A DNA stretch of 64,000 nt from Rhodopila globiformis (GTDB taxonomy: Bacteria; Pseudomonadota; Alphaproteobacteria; Acetobacterales; Acetobacteraceae): contig NZ_NHRY01000080.1 in the NCBI RefSeq assembly GCF_002937115.1, positions 1 through 64,000 of the forward strand. Reading direction: 5' to 3'. The number at the start of each line of letters is the position of its first letter. The first letter of the stretch is position 1. This document shows positions 24,970 to 33,420 of this stretch, piece by piece. The notes beneath the pieces are model-generated. The model was given only the letters and a program-made list of their open reading frames with translations. It was not told where the DNA came from and made no database searches. The position numbers and the translations under genes are program-made.

Positions 24970-26160
24970 ATGTATCTGAACGCCGCCATCCTCGCCGCCG
25001 TCGTACTGGCCTACAGCGCCGTGGCAGGCCGCGTCGGGCGATCCTGGCTCAGCGGGCCGATCCTGTTCACCGCCGCCGGCCTCGTCCTTGGCCCCGGAGG
25101 GCTGGGGTTGCTGCGCCTTGGCCTGACGGCAGCCGATTTGCGCACGGTGGCGGAACTGGCGCTGGCGATGGTGCTGTTCACCGACGCCGCCCACGCCGAC
25201 ATCGGCGTCGTCCGCCGCACCGTCGGATTGCCGCAGCGCCTGCTGCTGCTCGGCCTGCCGCTGACGATCGTGTTCGGCTTCGCCGCCGCCCTGCTGGTCT
25301 TTCCGGGGCTCGACCCGCTGGAGGCGGCGCTGCTCGCCACTCTGCTGGCGCCGACCGATGCCGCTCTGGGCGCCCCGGTCGTCACCAGCAAGACGGTGCC
25401 GCCGGCGATCCGCGAGGCGCTGAACCTGGAGAGCGGGCTGAACGACGGCATCTGCGTGCCGGTCGTCGTCATCCTGCTGGACTTCGCCGTCGGCCGCGAG
25501 ATCGCGGGCAGCACCCTGCGTCACATCCTGGCCGTGGCGGCCGAGGAGATCGGCATTGGCCTGCTGGCCGGCGTTGTGCTGACGGTCCTGGCCGTCGTCC
25601 TGCTGCGCCTCGCGGCGCGGCTTGGCTGGACGGGCGCGCACTGGCGCCACATCCCGGTGGTCGCGCTGGCGGCGCTGTGCTTCACCGCGGCGCAGGCGCT
25701 GGGCGGCAGCGGCTTCATCGCCTGCTTCACCGGCGGCCTGCTGTTCGGTTCCCTGCGGCAGGACCAGGAGGACGATCTGCTGGCCGGCGCCGCCAGCACC
25801 GGCGAGGTCCTGGCCCTGCTCACCTGGATCGTGTTCGGGGGCCCGGTGCTGGGCCGGCTGCTGCCGCTGTTCACCTGGCAGACGTTGCTGTATGCCGCCC
25901 TGAGCCTGACCGTCATCCGCATGCTGCCGGTGTTCCTGTCACTGCGCGGCACGCCGATCGGCCGGCCCGAGCGGCTGTTCGTCGGCTGGTTCGGCCCGCG
26001 CGGGCTGGCCAGCATCGTCTTTGCCGTCATCGTCTTCGACGCCGGACTGCCCGGAAAAGAAACGGTCGCCGCGACCGCGGCCTGCACCGTCCTGCTCAGC
26101 GTCATCGCGCACGGCATGACCGCCAACCCGCTGGTGCGGATGATGGGACAGCGCGCCTGA
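24970..26160 (+). CDS. CPA1-type sodium/proton antiporter
   Basis: Inner-membrane cation/proton antiporter of 396 residues with about 11-12 hydrophobic helices. The family ion-binding helix is present as ALLATLLAPTDAALGAPVVT (about residues 117-136) followed by ALNLESGLNDGICVPVV (about 150), the CPA1 ND motif. GWFGPRGLASIVFAVIVF (about 338) is the typical late GPRGL segment. No long cytoplasmic C-terminal tail or TrkA domain follows, so it is a short form. It could exchange Na+ or K+ for H+. Confidence 0.9.
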   Translation: MYLNAAILAAVVLAYSAVAGRVGRSWLSGPILFTAAGLVLGPGGLGLLRLGLTAADLRTVAELALAMVLFTDAAHADIGVVRRTVGLPQRLLLLGLPLTIVFGFAAALLVFPGLDPLEAALLATLLAPTDAALGAPVVTSKTVPPAIREALNLESGLNDGICVPVVVILLDFAVGREIAGSTLRHILAVAAEEIGIGLLAGVVLTVLAVVLLRLAARLGWTGAHWRHIPVVALAALCFTAAQALGGSGFIACFTGGLLFGSLRQDQEDDLLAGAASTGEVLALLTWIVFGGPVLGRLLPLFTWQTLLYAALSLTVIRMLPVFLSLRGTPIGRPERLFVGWFGPRGLASIVFAVIVFDAGLPGKETVAATAACTVLLSVIAHGMTANPLVRMMGQRA

Positions 26161-26487
26161 ACGGCACGGCGGCCGGCGCGGGGGGAAGTGCATAGCGTTT
26201 CGTCGGCAATCGGCTATTGTTTCGCCTCGATGACCGACGTCCGGCAGCGCTGGAGTCTGTTCCAGCGTGACCGGCATGACCTGGACACATCCGTTGACAC
26301 GTTCCAGACCAACGCAACCCGATCCGGCTGCCTGCGGGAACCGCGCCACGGTTTCGCTTTGCGTCACGACGCTGGCGCCACGATGGTGGAAACAGAGCAG
26401 TGGCGGTTCTCTCCCCGTGATCGCCGGGCATGTCCCGGCCATCCGCGCTTCGGCGGTGGGGGATCGACGGCCGGGAGACGTCCGGCC
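26161..26487. other. Intergenic region before the DUF3300 gene, with partial repeat
   Basis: About 330 bp. The first 260 bp have no supported gene. Bases 26427-26490 match the left part of the dispersed repeat at 60019, from GCCGGGCATGTCCCGGCCAT to TCCGGCCATGA, so the repeat runs into the start codon of the next gene. Confidence 0.6.
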
Positions 26488-27867
26488 ATGAGGACAGGGA
26501 GACGACCCCGTCCCGTCCGGATACTGGCCGCCTGCCTGATGCTGCACGCCGGCTGGATCAGCGCCCCCCACGCGCAGCCTGGGCCACAGGCCGTCGGGCC
26601 ACAGGCCGTCGCCCAGCCGGCCGATACGGCGACCGCCTTCAACACCGAGCAGCTCGACGCCCTGCTGGCGCCGATCGCGCTGTATCCCGACCCGCTGTTG
26701 ACGCAGGTGCTGATGGCCTCGACCTACCCGCTCCAGGTCGTCGAGGCGGCGCGCTGGGTGGAGGACCCGGCGCACAAGGGCCTGAGTGGCGATGCCCTGA
26801 CCAAGGCACTGGCGGCGCAGCCCTGGGACCCGAGCGTGAAGTCGCTGGTGCCGTTCCCGTCGGTGCTGGCGATGATGAACGGCCAGCTGGACTGGATGCA
26901 GCAGCTTGGCTACGCGTTCGCCGATCAGCAGGCGGATGTGCTGGATGCGGTACAGCGCCTGCGCCGGCAGGCTCAGGCGCATGGCAGCCTGCAGTCCTCG
27001 CCGCAGCAGGTCGTTCGCACCGAAGAAAAGACCATCATTATCGAGCCGGCACAGCCGAACGTGGTGTATGTGCCCAGCTACAACCCGACCGTCGTCTATG
27101 GCGCGTGGCCGTATCCGTCGTATCCGCCGGTGTACCTGCCGCTACCGCCGGGTTACGTCTTCGGCACCGCCCTGGTCAGCGGACTGGCGTTCGGCGCGGG
27201 CGTTGCGATCACCGCCAGCCTGTGGAACTGGGCCAGGCCGTCCTGGGGCTACGGCAACGTCAATGTCAATGTCAACGTGAACCGCTACAACAACATCAAC
27301 GTCAATCGCCACCAGATCAATTCCAACGTCTGGCAGGCCAATCGTCCCGGTGGGCGTCCGGCGGGGCTGGCGCGTCCGCCGGCCGGGCCGGTCGGGCGGC
27401 CGGCACGCCCCGCCGGCCTGCCGGCGAACGCGGTTGGCCGCCCGCAGGTCTCGGTGCCGCGCAATGCCGTTTCGCCACCCGCCCGCTCGGCCGGCGCCGT
27501 GCGCACGCCCGCGGCCGGGGCGTCCCGCCCACAAGCGGCCGGGGCGTCCCGCCCACAAGCGGCCGGAGCGGCGGGACAGAACAGGGCGGCAAACCGGCCG
27601 GCCGCCGGCCAGGGCGGGCCTGGCGCCAACCGGCCCGCCGCGTCCGCCCGGCAGCCCGCGCCGCAGGTCGCCGCCAACAGGCCGGCCTCGCGGCAAGGCG
27701 CGTTTTCCGGCATCAACGAGGGGCGGCAGGCCGGCCAGTTCGGGCAACGCGGCGCCCAGAGCCGCTCCGCCGGCCAGTTCCAGCGGCCCGCCGGCGGCGG
27801 GCCCAGGGCTGGTGGCGGCAATGCCGGTGGCGGCCATGCCGGTGGCCGCGGTTTCGGTCGGCGATAG
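26488..27867 (+). CDS. DUF3300-domain exported protein
   Basis: 459-residue exported protein. Signal peptide at residues 1 to about 30 (RPVRILAACLMLHAGWISAP). The DUF3300 domain spans about 48-215 with LDALLAPIALYPDPLLTQVL, ASTYPLQVVEAARW, AQPWDPSVKSLVPFPSVLAM and VVYVPSYNPTVVYGAW. A short hydrophobic Gly/Ala stretch follows, then an Asn/Val repeat (NVNVNVNVNRYNNINVNRH) and a long low-complexity tail rich in Pro, Gly, Ala and Arg. The tail contains two tandem copies of GASRPQAA. Function unknown; the DUF2950 gene begins 10 bases after its stop, a pairing seen in other proteobacteria. Confidence 0.88.
   Translation: MRTGRRPRPVRILAACLMLHAGWISAPHAQPGPQAVGPQAVAQPADTATAFNTEQLDALLAPIALYPDPLLTQVLMASTYPLQVVEAARWVEDPAHKGLSGDALTKALAAQPWDPSVKSLVPFPSVLAMMNGQLDWMQQLGYAFADQQADVLDAVQRLRRQAQAHGSLQSSPQQVVRTEEKTIIIEPAQPNVVYVPSYNPTVVYGAWPYPSYPPVYLPLPPGYVFGTALVSGLAFGAGVAITASLWNWARPSWGYGNVNVNVNVNRYNNINVNRHQINSNVWQANRPGGRPAGLARPPAGPVGRPARPAGLPANAVGRPQVSVPRNAVSPPARSAGAVRTPAAGASRPQAAGASRPQAAGAAGQNRAANRPAAGQGGPGANRPAASARQPAPQVAANRPASRQGAFSGINEGRQAGQFGQRGAQSRSAGQFQRPAGGGPRAGGGNAGGGHAGGRGFGRR
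27513..27560 (+). repeat. Tandem 24-bp duplication inside the DUF3300 gene
   Basis: Two adjacent identical 24-bp units starting GGCCGGGGCGTCCCGCCC add one extra GASRPQAA block in frame. The unit is a whole number of codons, so length can change without breaking the gene. Confidence 0.9.
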
Positions 27868-27877
27868 GGGAGGGGCC

Positions 27878-28831
27878 GTGAAGATCCTGCCACGCAACCT
27901 GCTGCTGCCTGCCGTCCTCGCCGCATGGACGGCGCTGGCCGCGGCATCCGGCCTGTGCGCCAGGCCCGCGCCGGCGGAACGCAGCTTTGCCTCGCCGCAG
28001 GAGGCGGCCGCCGCCCTGGCCGCCGCCACGCGGACGCACGATGCCGCGGCACTGCGTGCCATCTTCGGACCGGGCAACGACGCGCTGCTGTCCTCCGGCG
28101 ACCGCTATGCGGACCAGGAGCAGGAACGCCGCTTCGCCGACGCCTACGCCGCCGCGCACACGCTGTCGCCGCAGGGCGCCGGCCGCATGCAGCTGATCGT
28201 CGGCGAGAACCACTGGCCCCTGCCCATCCCGATCGTCGAGCGCAACGGGCGCTGGATGTTCGACACCCAGGCGGGCGCCGACGAGATCGTCGATCGGCGC
28301 ATCGGCCACAACGAACTGGCCGCGATCCGCACCTGCCTGACCTATGTGGATGCGCAGCACGACTACTTCGAGCGCATGCGGCAGAAAACCGGCACCGGCG
28401 TGTATGCCGAGCGGCTGGTAAGCACGCCCGGCCGGCAGGACGGGCTGTACTGGCCGGAGGAGGCCGGGACGCCGGAAAGCCCGCTGGGTCCGCTGGTCGA
28501 GACGGCGCAGGCGGAAGGCTATCCGGGCGTGACGGCCGGCGGCCGGCGGGTCCCCTATCAGGGATATTACTTCCGCGTCCTGTCCGCGCAGGGACCGGAC
28601 GCGCCGGGGGGCGCGAAGGACTACATCCAGGCCGGGCGGATGACCGGCGGCTTCGCCATGATCGCATGGCCGGCCAGTTACGGCGCCTCCGGCATCATGA
28701 CGTTCCTGGTCAACCAGGACGGCACGGTATTCCAGAAGGACCTCGGTCCTGACACCGACCGGATCGTCCCGCGCATCCAGCGTTTCGATCCTGACGTGAG
28801 CTGGGCGGTGGTCGAAGTGAAAGACCAGTAG
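27878..28831 (+). CDS. DUF2950-domain exported protein
   Basis: 317-residue exported protein starting at GTG 27878, with GGGGAGGGG just upstream. Signal peptide MKILPRNLLLPAVLAAWTAL. The DUF2950 domain fills the rest: FASPQEAAAALAAATRTHDA, RMQLIVGENHWPLPIPIV, GRWMFDTQAGADEIVDRRIG, PYQGYYFRVLSAQGP and the C-terminal GIMTFLVNQDGTVFQKDLG. Function unknown. Ten bases downstream of the DUF3300 gene, so the two probably form one transcript and act together at the envelope. Confidence 0.9.
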   Translation: MKILPRNLLLPAVLAAWTALAAASGLCARPAPAERSFASPQEAAAALAAATRTHDAAALRAIFGPGNDALLSSGDRYADQEQERRFADAYAAAHTLSPQGAGRMQLIVGENHWPLPIPIVERNGRWMFDTQAGADEIVDRRIGHNELAAIRTCLTYVDAQHDYFERMRQKTGTGVYAERLVSTPGRQDGLYWPEEAGTPESPLGPLVETAQAEGYPGVTAGGRRVPYQGYYFRVLSAQGPDAPGGAKDYIQAGRMTGGFAMIAWPASYGASGIMTFLVNQDGTVFQKDLGPDTDRIVPRIQRFDPDVSWAVVEVKDQ

Positions 28832-28930
28832 CCAGAGAGCTGTCCCGCCGCGTTCGGACGGCTCCCGCAGAATCCAAGCGGCAAGTCCCGTAGCGGGATC
28901 AGGTCGCCGTTCCGGAGAGATTCCATTCGC

Positions 28931-28948
28931 AACATTACATTGTATGTT
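28931..28948. promoter_or_regulatory. Operator-like imperfect palindrome
   Basis: AACATTACATTGTATGTT is an 18-base inverted repeat with one mismatched pair in an otherwise GC-rich gap, 117 bases before the small membrane-protein gene. It may be a repressor site; no regulator can be named. Confidence 0.3.
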
Positions 28949-28977
28949 CGGCGCCATGCGAGGGATCGTGATGCGCG

Positions 28978-28991
28978 TTGACCTGCGTCAT
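28978..28991. promoter_or_regulatory. FNR/FixK-like site upstream of a small membrane-protein gene
   Basis: TTGACCTGCGTCAT keeps seven of eight conserved positions of TTGA-N6-TCAA and closely resembles the box at 16796 including the preceding GCG. It lies 73 bases before the small gene at 29065. Confidence 0.4.
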
Positions 28992-29064
28992 TGCTGCCTT
29001 GCGCCGTTGCGCTAGCTTGTTTCCAGGCCGATCCGAGGCGGCTTGAGGGCGCAGGAGACGCATC

Positions 29065-29223
29065 ATGTTTCTTATCGTGGCATTCATTATGGCGTTGGGC
29101 GGCGGCGTGATGGCGTATCATGCAACGAGTCAACGGACGCCGACACCGCCGCCGCCCGTGCCGGCGCAATCGGTTCCTGATCAGGGCGCGCCGCCACACC
29201 AGCCGCAACAACATCAGGAATGA
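29065..29223 (+). CDS. Small membrane-anchored protein (52 residues)
   Basis: A short gene supported by AGGAG seven bases before the ATG and by a protein-like composition: an N-terminal hydrophobic helix (MFLIVAFIMALGGGVMAYHA) then a Pro/Gln-rich hydrophilic tail (TPTPPPPVPAQSV, PPHQPQQHQE). It is probably an inner-membrane microprotein. Upstream are an FNR/FixK-like site and an operator-like palindrome. No family recognised. Confidence 0.6.
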   Translation: MFLIVAFIMALGGGVMAYHATSQRTPTPPPPVPAQSVPDQGAPPHQPQQHQE

Positions 29224-29642
29224 CGGAAAGGGACGTCCCACCGTGCCCAGTCGTGGTGTCCGGCGCACCGGCCCCGTCCCGTTCATGGTGGGCGAAGGCC
29301 CCATTGGCGTTAAAATTGGCGGGTTGGCGGCACGGCCGTTGCAAACCCGTCATGGTGGCGCAGGCCCACCATCCACGCCCTTGGCTGATCTCAGCACCGT
29401 CAGGCGTGGATGGCGGCCCTGCGGCCGCCATGACGGGAAGAAACAGCGTGCCTCGCTCCACACTATAACAACGCCAAAGGGGGCGAAGGCCCGCCATGAT
29501 GGTTGAGGCGTCCGCGCGGCAAATGGAGCGGTAGTCTGCATCAGGCCCCAAGTCAGCGCTTGTGCGGCCGCTGCCCGATCCGGCAGCAGCCGATCCGGGC
29601 TGGCCGAGCGACACGTCGCGCGTGCCGCCCGTTCGTTGCGGC
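29224..29642. other. Repeat-filled intergenic region
   Basis: Contains a palindromic unit at 29348-29435 of the same type as the core of the 3174 and 39485 elements (CGTCATGGTGGCGCAGGCCC to GCGGCCGCCATGACG) and, near 29510-29550, a segment like the end of the repeat at 17464-17580 (GGCGTCCG, TGCATCAGG). No supported gene. Confidence 0.65.
29348..29435. repeat. Short palindromic repeat (88 bp), core-only copy
   Basis: Two hairpins, CATGGTGG...CCACCATCC and GATGGCGGCC...GGCCGCCATG, around CTGATCTCAGCACCG. Same unit as the inner part of the MITE-like elements at 3174 and 39485 but without the outer CTAACTTAGG ends. Confidence 0.75.
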
Positions 29643-30272
29643 CTAGAACCAGCTCTTCGGTGCGGGCTCGATCGATACCGCCAGCATCTGGCTGACCACG
29701 GCGGTGACCGTGTCACCGACCTTCAGTTGCGGCAGCATCGCGATGCGTGCCGGATCGGTGACATCGACGGTATATACGCCGCCGCCGGATGGATCGACCA
29801 GGTCGATGCTGTGCGCCGCCAGGTCGATCCCGACCACGGTGCCGCTGACCCTGGCCACCCGCAGGCCAATGCCGCCGGGCGCGTGGACGGGCCGGGCAAT
29901 GGCCTGGGCAATTTCATCCTCGCCGGGCGCCGGCACACCCATGCCGCCTCTTGGCGGGCTGACCATGAAGGCGACCGAGCGGTAGTAGTTCGCATTCACC
30001 TTGTCGCCGACGTCGAGCATGTTCAGTCTGACGGCCGGGCCGGCGGTTACGGTCAGGGAACGGCCTGATCGGCTCTGCAGCGTCACCTGCCGGGTGGCGG
30101 GATCGATGGCAGTGATCCTCGCGTGGATCTTGGCCATCTCGGATTGCGGCACCACGTTGCTGTAGGTCGGATTGGCTTGCGCCGCGGCCGGGGTCGGCAT
30201 GACGGCCGGAAGCAGGCCCGCCATGGCGAGAATGCCAATGGCGACGGCGCTGCGGGATGTCGTGACCTGCAT
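29643..30272 (-). CDS. Exported protein with two tandem small beta-type domains (paralogue of the gene at 10042)
   Basis: 209-residue exported protein; start ATG 30272 has GAGGAG six bases upstream. Signal peptide MQVTTSRSAVAIGILAMAG to AAAQA. Two domains repeat the same pattern: IHARITAIDPATRQVTLQSR...LDVGDKVNANYY (about residues 48-105) and VARVSGTVVGIDLAAHSIDL...LKVGDTVTAVV (about 140-195), ending MLAVSIEPAPKSWF. The shared layout and the AVS-x-EP ending show common descent with the protein encoded at 10042-10614. Function unknown. Confidence 0.75.
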   Translation of the reverse strand: MQVTTSRSAVAIGILAMAGLLPAVMPTPAAAQANPTYSNVVPQSEMAKIHARITAIDPATRQVTLQSRSGRSLTVTAGPAVRLNMLDVGDKVNANYYRSVAFMVSPPRGGMGVPAPGEDEIAQAIARPVHAPGGIGLRVARVSGTVVGIDLAAHSIDLVDPSGGGVYTVDVTDPARIAMLPQLKVGDTVTAVVSQMLAVSIEPAPKSWF

Positions 30273-30582
30273 AACTGGCTCCTCACCCAAGGTTTACCAT
30301 ACGAAGCCAGTTTTGGCAGGGTGTGCTCGCTACGCTATGCGGAAACCGCAAGCCGTTCGCGCGCCGGACTGACAGGCGCGCCAACCGCAGGCGTTGCGGG
30401 CCATTCTCACGCGGCGCCCGGACGGCACCGCGACATTTGCGTTTGCCGCAGTCAGCATCGGAAATTGTCCGGTTCTGCATAGTCCGGCACCCGACCTGCG
30501 GGTGTAGCAAGAGACTGGCAAACGCCCGCTATGGCACGTTCGCACAACCGCAATGACCCAGGAGCGCCGCGAGGAGTGACGG
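30273..30582. other. Divergent intergenic region
   Basis: About 310 bp between the exported-protein gene and the first AraC-type gene. It holds a small GCGGAAACCGC hairpin near 30341 and GAGGAG six bases before 30583. No other feature recognised. Confidence 0.4.
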
Positions 30583-31557
30583 ATGCCGGGCAGTGGCTCG
30601 TCGATATTCACCGACGCCGACGATTATCAGGCGCACCTGGCACTGCCGGTGGACCTGTTGGCGGTCCAGCCCGGCCGTTTCCGCGCGAATCTGACCTGGG
30701 TGGGGCTGCCCCAGTTGCAGTTGCTGCATGCGCGGGAGACGCTGTCGCGCGTTGCCTATGTCTCGTTGCCGTCGGATCAAATCATTGTGACATTTCCTAC
30801 GGACCAACCCTCGCGCCTGATCTGCGACGGCGTCTCCCTGCGATGGGGCGACCTCATGTTCCATAGCCCGGGGGAACGCTTTCATCAGCGGATCACCGCG
30901 CCCTGTTCATGGGGCGCGATTGCGCTCGCGCTGCCCACGTTGACGGCCTACAGCCGGATTCTCAACGGCTGGGACCTTGCGATCCCGCCTCGCGGCCGGA
31001 TGCTGCGCCTGCCCCTGGGCCACCGGCGGCAGTTCCTGCAGTTGCACGCACGGGCCGCGCGGGTCGCCGAACGCTACCTGAACCGCCTGTCCCATCCGGA
31101 GGTCGCGCGATCGCTCGAGCAGGACCTGATCGTTACGCTTGTGGCCTGCCTGATCGGCGCCGAGCCGCGCGGCGCTTCGGCCGCCGGCAGCCACCGCGCC
31201 ACCATGCTGGTCCGGTTCCAGGAGGTGCTGGCGGCCTGTCCCAATACCGTGCCACAGGTCGCCGAGGTTTGCCGGATCATGCGCGTGTCGGAGCGCGTGC
31301 TGCGTGCCTGGTGCCTGCCGGTGCTGGGGATGACGGCTGCCCAATACCTGTGCCTGCGGCGTCTCAGGCAGGCGCGGCGGGCGCTGCGGCAGGCGGATGC
31401 CGCGCCGGAAACCGTGCATGACGTCCTGACCCGCTATGGATTTGCCGATTTCCGCCATTTTGCCGTGGCGTATCGCAGGGCCTTCGGCGAGCAGCCGCCG
31501 GATTGCCCGGACAATGGGCAACCAGCGCCCCGGCGCCGAAAATTCCTGCTGATCTGA
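30583..31557 (+). CDS. AraC-family transcriptional regulator
   Basis: 324-residue regulator. The N-terminal 200 residues form a cupin-like sensor (AYVSLPSDQIIVTFPTDQPS, GDLMFHSPGERFHQRI). The C-terminal DNA-binding domain has two helix-turn-helix units: VAEVCRIMRVSERVLRAWCL (about 225) and VHDVLTRYGFADFRHFAVAY (about 278), with the linking YLCLRRLRQARRALR. GAGGAG sits six bases before the ATG. It converges with another AraC-type gene that shares the YLCLRRL linker, so the two are paralogues. Target genes are unknown. Confidence 0.88.
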   Translation: MPGSGSSIFTDADDYQAHLALPVDLLAVQPGRFRANLTWVGLPQLQLLHARETLSRVAYVSLPSDQIIVTFPTDQPSRLICDGVSLRWGDLMFHSPGERFHQRITAPCSWGAIALALPTLTAYSRILNGWDLAIPPRGRMLRLPLGHRRQFLQLHARAARVAERYLNRLSHPEVARSLEQDLIVTLVACLIGAEPRGASAAGSHRATMLVRFQEVLAACPNTVPQVAEVCRIMRVSERVLRAWCLPVLGMTAAQYLCLRRLRQARRALRQADAAPETVHDVLTRYGFADFRHFAVAYRRAFGEQPPDCPDNGQPAPRRRKFLLI

Positions 31558-31863
31558 GGCAAGCCGGGCTGCCCCCGCGCCGAATTGACAAGACACCGGC
31601 CGAAATTCCGTCCCCGCAATAGCCGATCGTCGCGCCGGTTGGCAAAAGCGCCGGTCCGGCCGAACCCCCATTCAAAAACCGGCCCGTATTTGCGCGCCGC
31701 CGGCAAGTCCGCACCGCACCGCGCAACGTCCCCCTGATCCCCTGTGGCCCTCCACGTCCCTCAGTTCATTTTCTGTGCGAACAAAAATACGCCATCAACC
31801 ACACCTCTCCGACCGGTGAGGCACCATCCCTGACCGGTGCCGCACCGGCCAGCGCTGTCACAG
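31558..31863. other. Convergent gap between two AraC-type genes
   Basis: About 306 bp with no supported gene. Repeated GACCGGTG motifs near 31809-31845 could form weak hairpins; no T-run terminator is seen. Confidence 0.4.
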
Positions 31864-32817
31864 TCAGTTCCTGATCGGCTCCTGCCGCAGCGTCGCCGAC
31901 GGTGACTCACCGAACACGCCGCGATAGGCGACAGCAAAGCGGCCAAGCTCCCAAAACCCGAATTTGGTGGCGACGTCGGTGACCGTCATCGCCCCCAGAG
32001 ATGCCGCGCGAAGCTCCCGGCGGGCCAGATGCAGGCGCCGCAGGCACAGGTAGCGCTTGGGGCCGATCCCCAGCATTTCGTTGCAGATCTGATGCAGGGT
32101 CCGCTGGCTCACGCCCAGGGCGGAACAGACCTCCGCCAGGTACAGCGGCCGTTCGCGGGCCGCTTCCTCCAGGGCATGCAACCGCTTGATGATGGCGGTG
32201 TGCCGCCGTTGGCTTGCCGTGTCGGCTCGCATGTGTCCGTTGGCGAGGCAGTCGACCATGGCCTCGGTCAGGGCGGCTTCCAGTCCGCACGCCCGGTGCG
32301 GATCCTCGATGGCGCCCGGGGCATGTTTCGCCAGGTGCACCGCCGCGGCATGCAAGGATCGCAGGCGCGACATCAAGGCCGGGTCCACCCTGGCGGTCGT
32401 GGCCACGCCGACTGGCAGGGCCGCGCCGACGGTCAGCGCCACGCCGTGTTCGACCAGATCGTCATGCGGCAGCGACATGCTGGCGAAGCGGCTCGGGCCG
32501 AGCGTGGTATGCCACACCGGGTGTGCCGGGGTGAAAATGCCGACCTCATCCGGCGCGAGTTCGCTCCCCTGGTGCCGGACCGGGCATCCAGGTTCGACCG
32601 GAAAGCCGATGGCGACCCGCGGCTGCTCCATCTGGACGCACCAGGAGCGGGCCAGGGTTTCGTCAACCTGTTGCATCCAGAGCCGGCGCAAGTCGATTTT
32701 GATGACACTTGCCGAGAAAGATCCGGAGCCGGTCAGAACGATATCGTTATTGACCGGCCACACCGCGGCCCGGAATTCCTCGACATCCGTGCAGTTGTTA
32801 CCCGAGCTGGAAAGCAT
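31864..32817 (-). CDS. AraC-family transcriptional regulator
   Basis: 317 residues from ATG 32817 (a TTG four codons upstream is possible). N-terminal sensor region with PDEVGIFTPAHPVWHTTLG; C-terminal DNA-binding part with LAEVCSALGVSQRTLHQICN, YLCLRRLHLARRELR and VTDVATKFGFWELGRFAVAY, both helix-turn-helix units intact. A perfect FNR/FixK palindrome lies 58 bases upstream of this start, suggesting oxygen-linked control of the regulator itself. The sensor resembles AraC-binding-like domains of EutR/FeaR type; ligand unknown. Confidence 0.88.
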   Translation of the reverse strand: MLSSSGNNCTDVEEFRAAVWPVNNDIVLTGSGSFSASVIKIDLRRLWMQQVDETLARSWCVQMEQPRVAIGFPVEPGCPVRHQGSELAPDEVGIFTPAHPVWHTTLGPSRFASMSLPHDDLVEHGVALTVGAALPVGVATTARVDPALMSRLRSLHAAAVHLAKHAPGAIEDPHRACGLEAALTEAMVDCLANGHMRADTASQRRHTAIIKRLHALEEAARERPLYLAEVCSALGVSQRTLHQICNEMLGIGPKRYLCLRRLHLARRELRAASLGAMTVTDVATKFGFWELGRFAVAYRGVFGESPSATLRQEPIRN

Positions 32818-33420
32818 GGACGCCCCCAAACCAAGTTAGGCGGCGCAATCAAAGGCGAGGGAACCGATACTCCGTTGACCTCTGTCAAACGAAAATTGAA
32901 CTCACCGTGAACTGCCAAAGCGAAAGGAAAGCCGCGCCGCGATGAACACGCCGCGGGGTTGCCTGCGGCCTGTGTTGCAATAAGGTGACACCGGCCGGCC
33001 ACGCGTTCGCCTTGGATACCATGGTATTTGCCGGCGGTGGCTTCGTGTTATCTGTTTCATCCTGGCCAGGTGTGGCGAAAAAGCCAGACCCATGGCCCTA
33101 AGCTGCCGCTCGCTAAAGATATGATGGCACCAGTCGCCGTTTTTGATGAACACTCTACTTCCTGGCGATCGGCTTCCACAGGCGGCTCTCTGCGTGATGC
33201 CGAGAACGGCGCATCGGAAGGTCCTGTGGGCGCCGCGGATGGTCTTCGCTCCGTGAATTGCTTTCGAACTGGACAGCCGAGTGATGCTTTTTAGTGTAAG
33301 GTTAGTGATGCAGTTCGGCCACAGTGTTTCCGAACACAAGCGTATCCGCCGAAATTGCATAGTCCGTGCGCAGCATTCAGCGCATTCCGGTCGCAACGCT
33401 ACAACAAAGAGGAACTTGCC
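32818..33420. other. Long AT-richer intergenic region upstream of the OmpA-like gene
   Basis: About 600 bp, visibly less GC-rich than the surroundings. It contains the FNR/FixK box at 32875 and, just before 33421, AAGAGGAAC as ribosome-binding site. Open frames at 33028-33294 (plus) and 32902-33396 (minus) lack ribosome-binding sites and GC-biased third positions, so I see no gene. Confidence 0.5.
32875..32888. promoter_or_regulatory. FNR/FixK-type binding site upstream of the AraC-type gene
   Basis: TTGACCTCTGTCAA matches TTGA-N6-TCAA in all eight conserved positions. It lies 58 bases upstream of the minus-strand regulator start and also faces the long upstream region of the OmpA-like gene. 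Confidence 0.6.

Noticed and set aside
33028-33396. Frames on both strands upstream of the OmpA-like gene
   Set aside because: No ribosome-binding site, no third-position GC bias, no recognisable domain.
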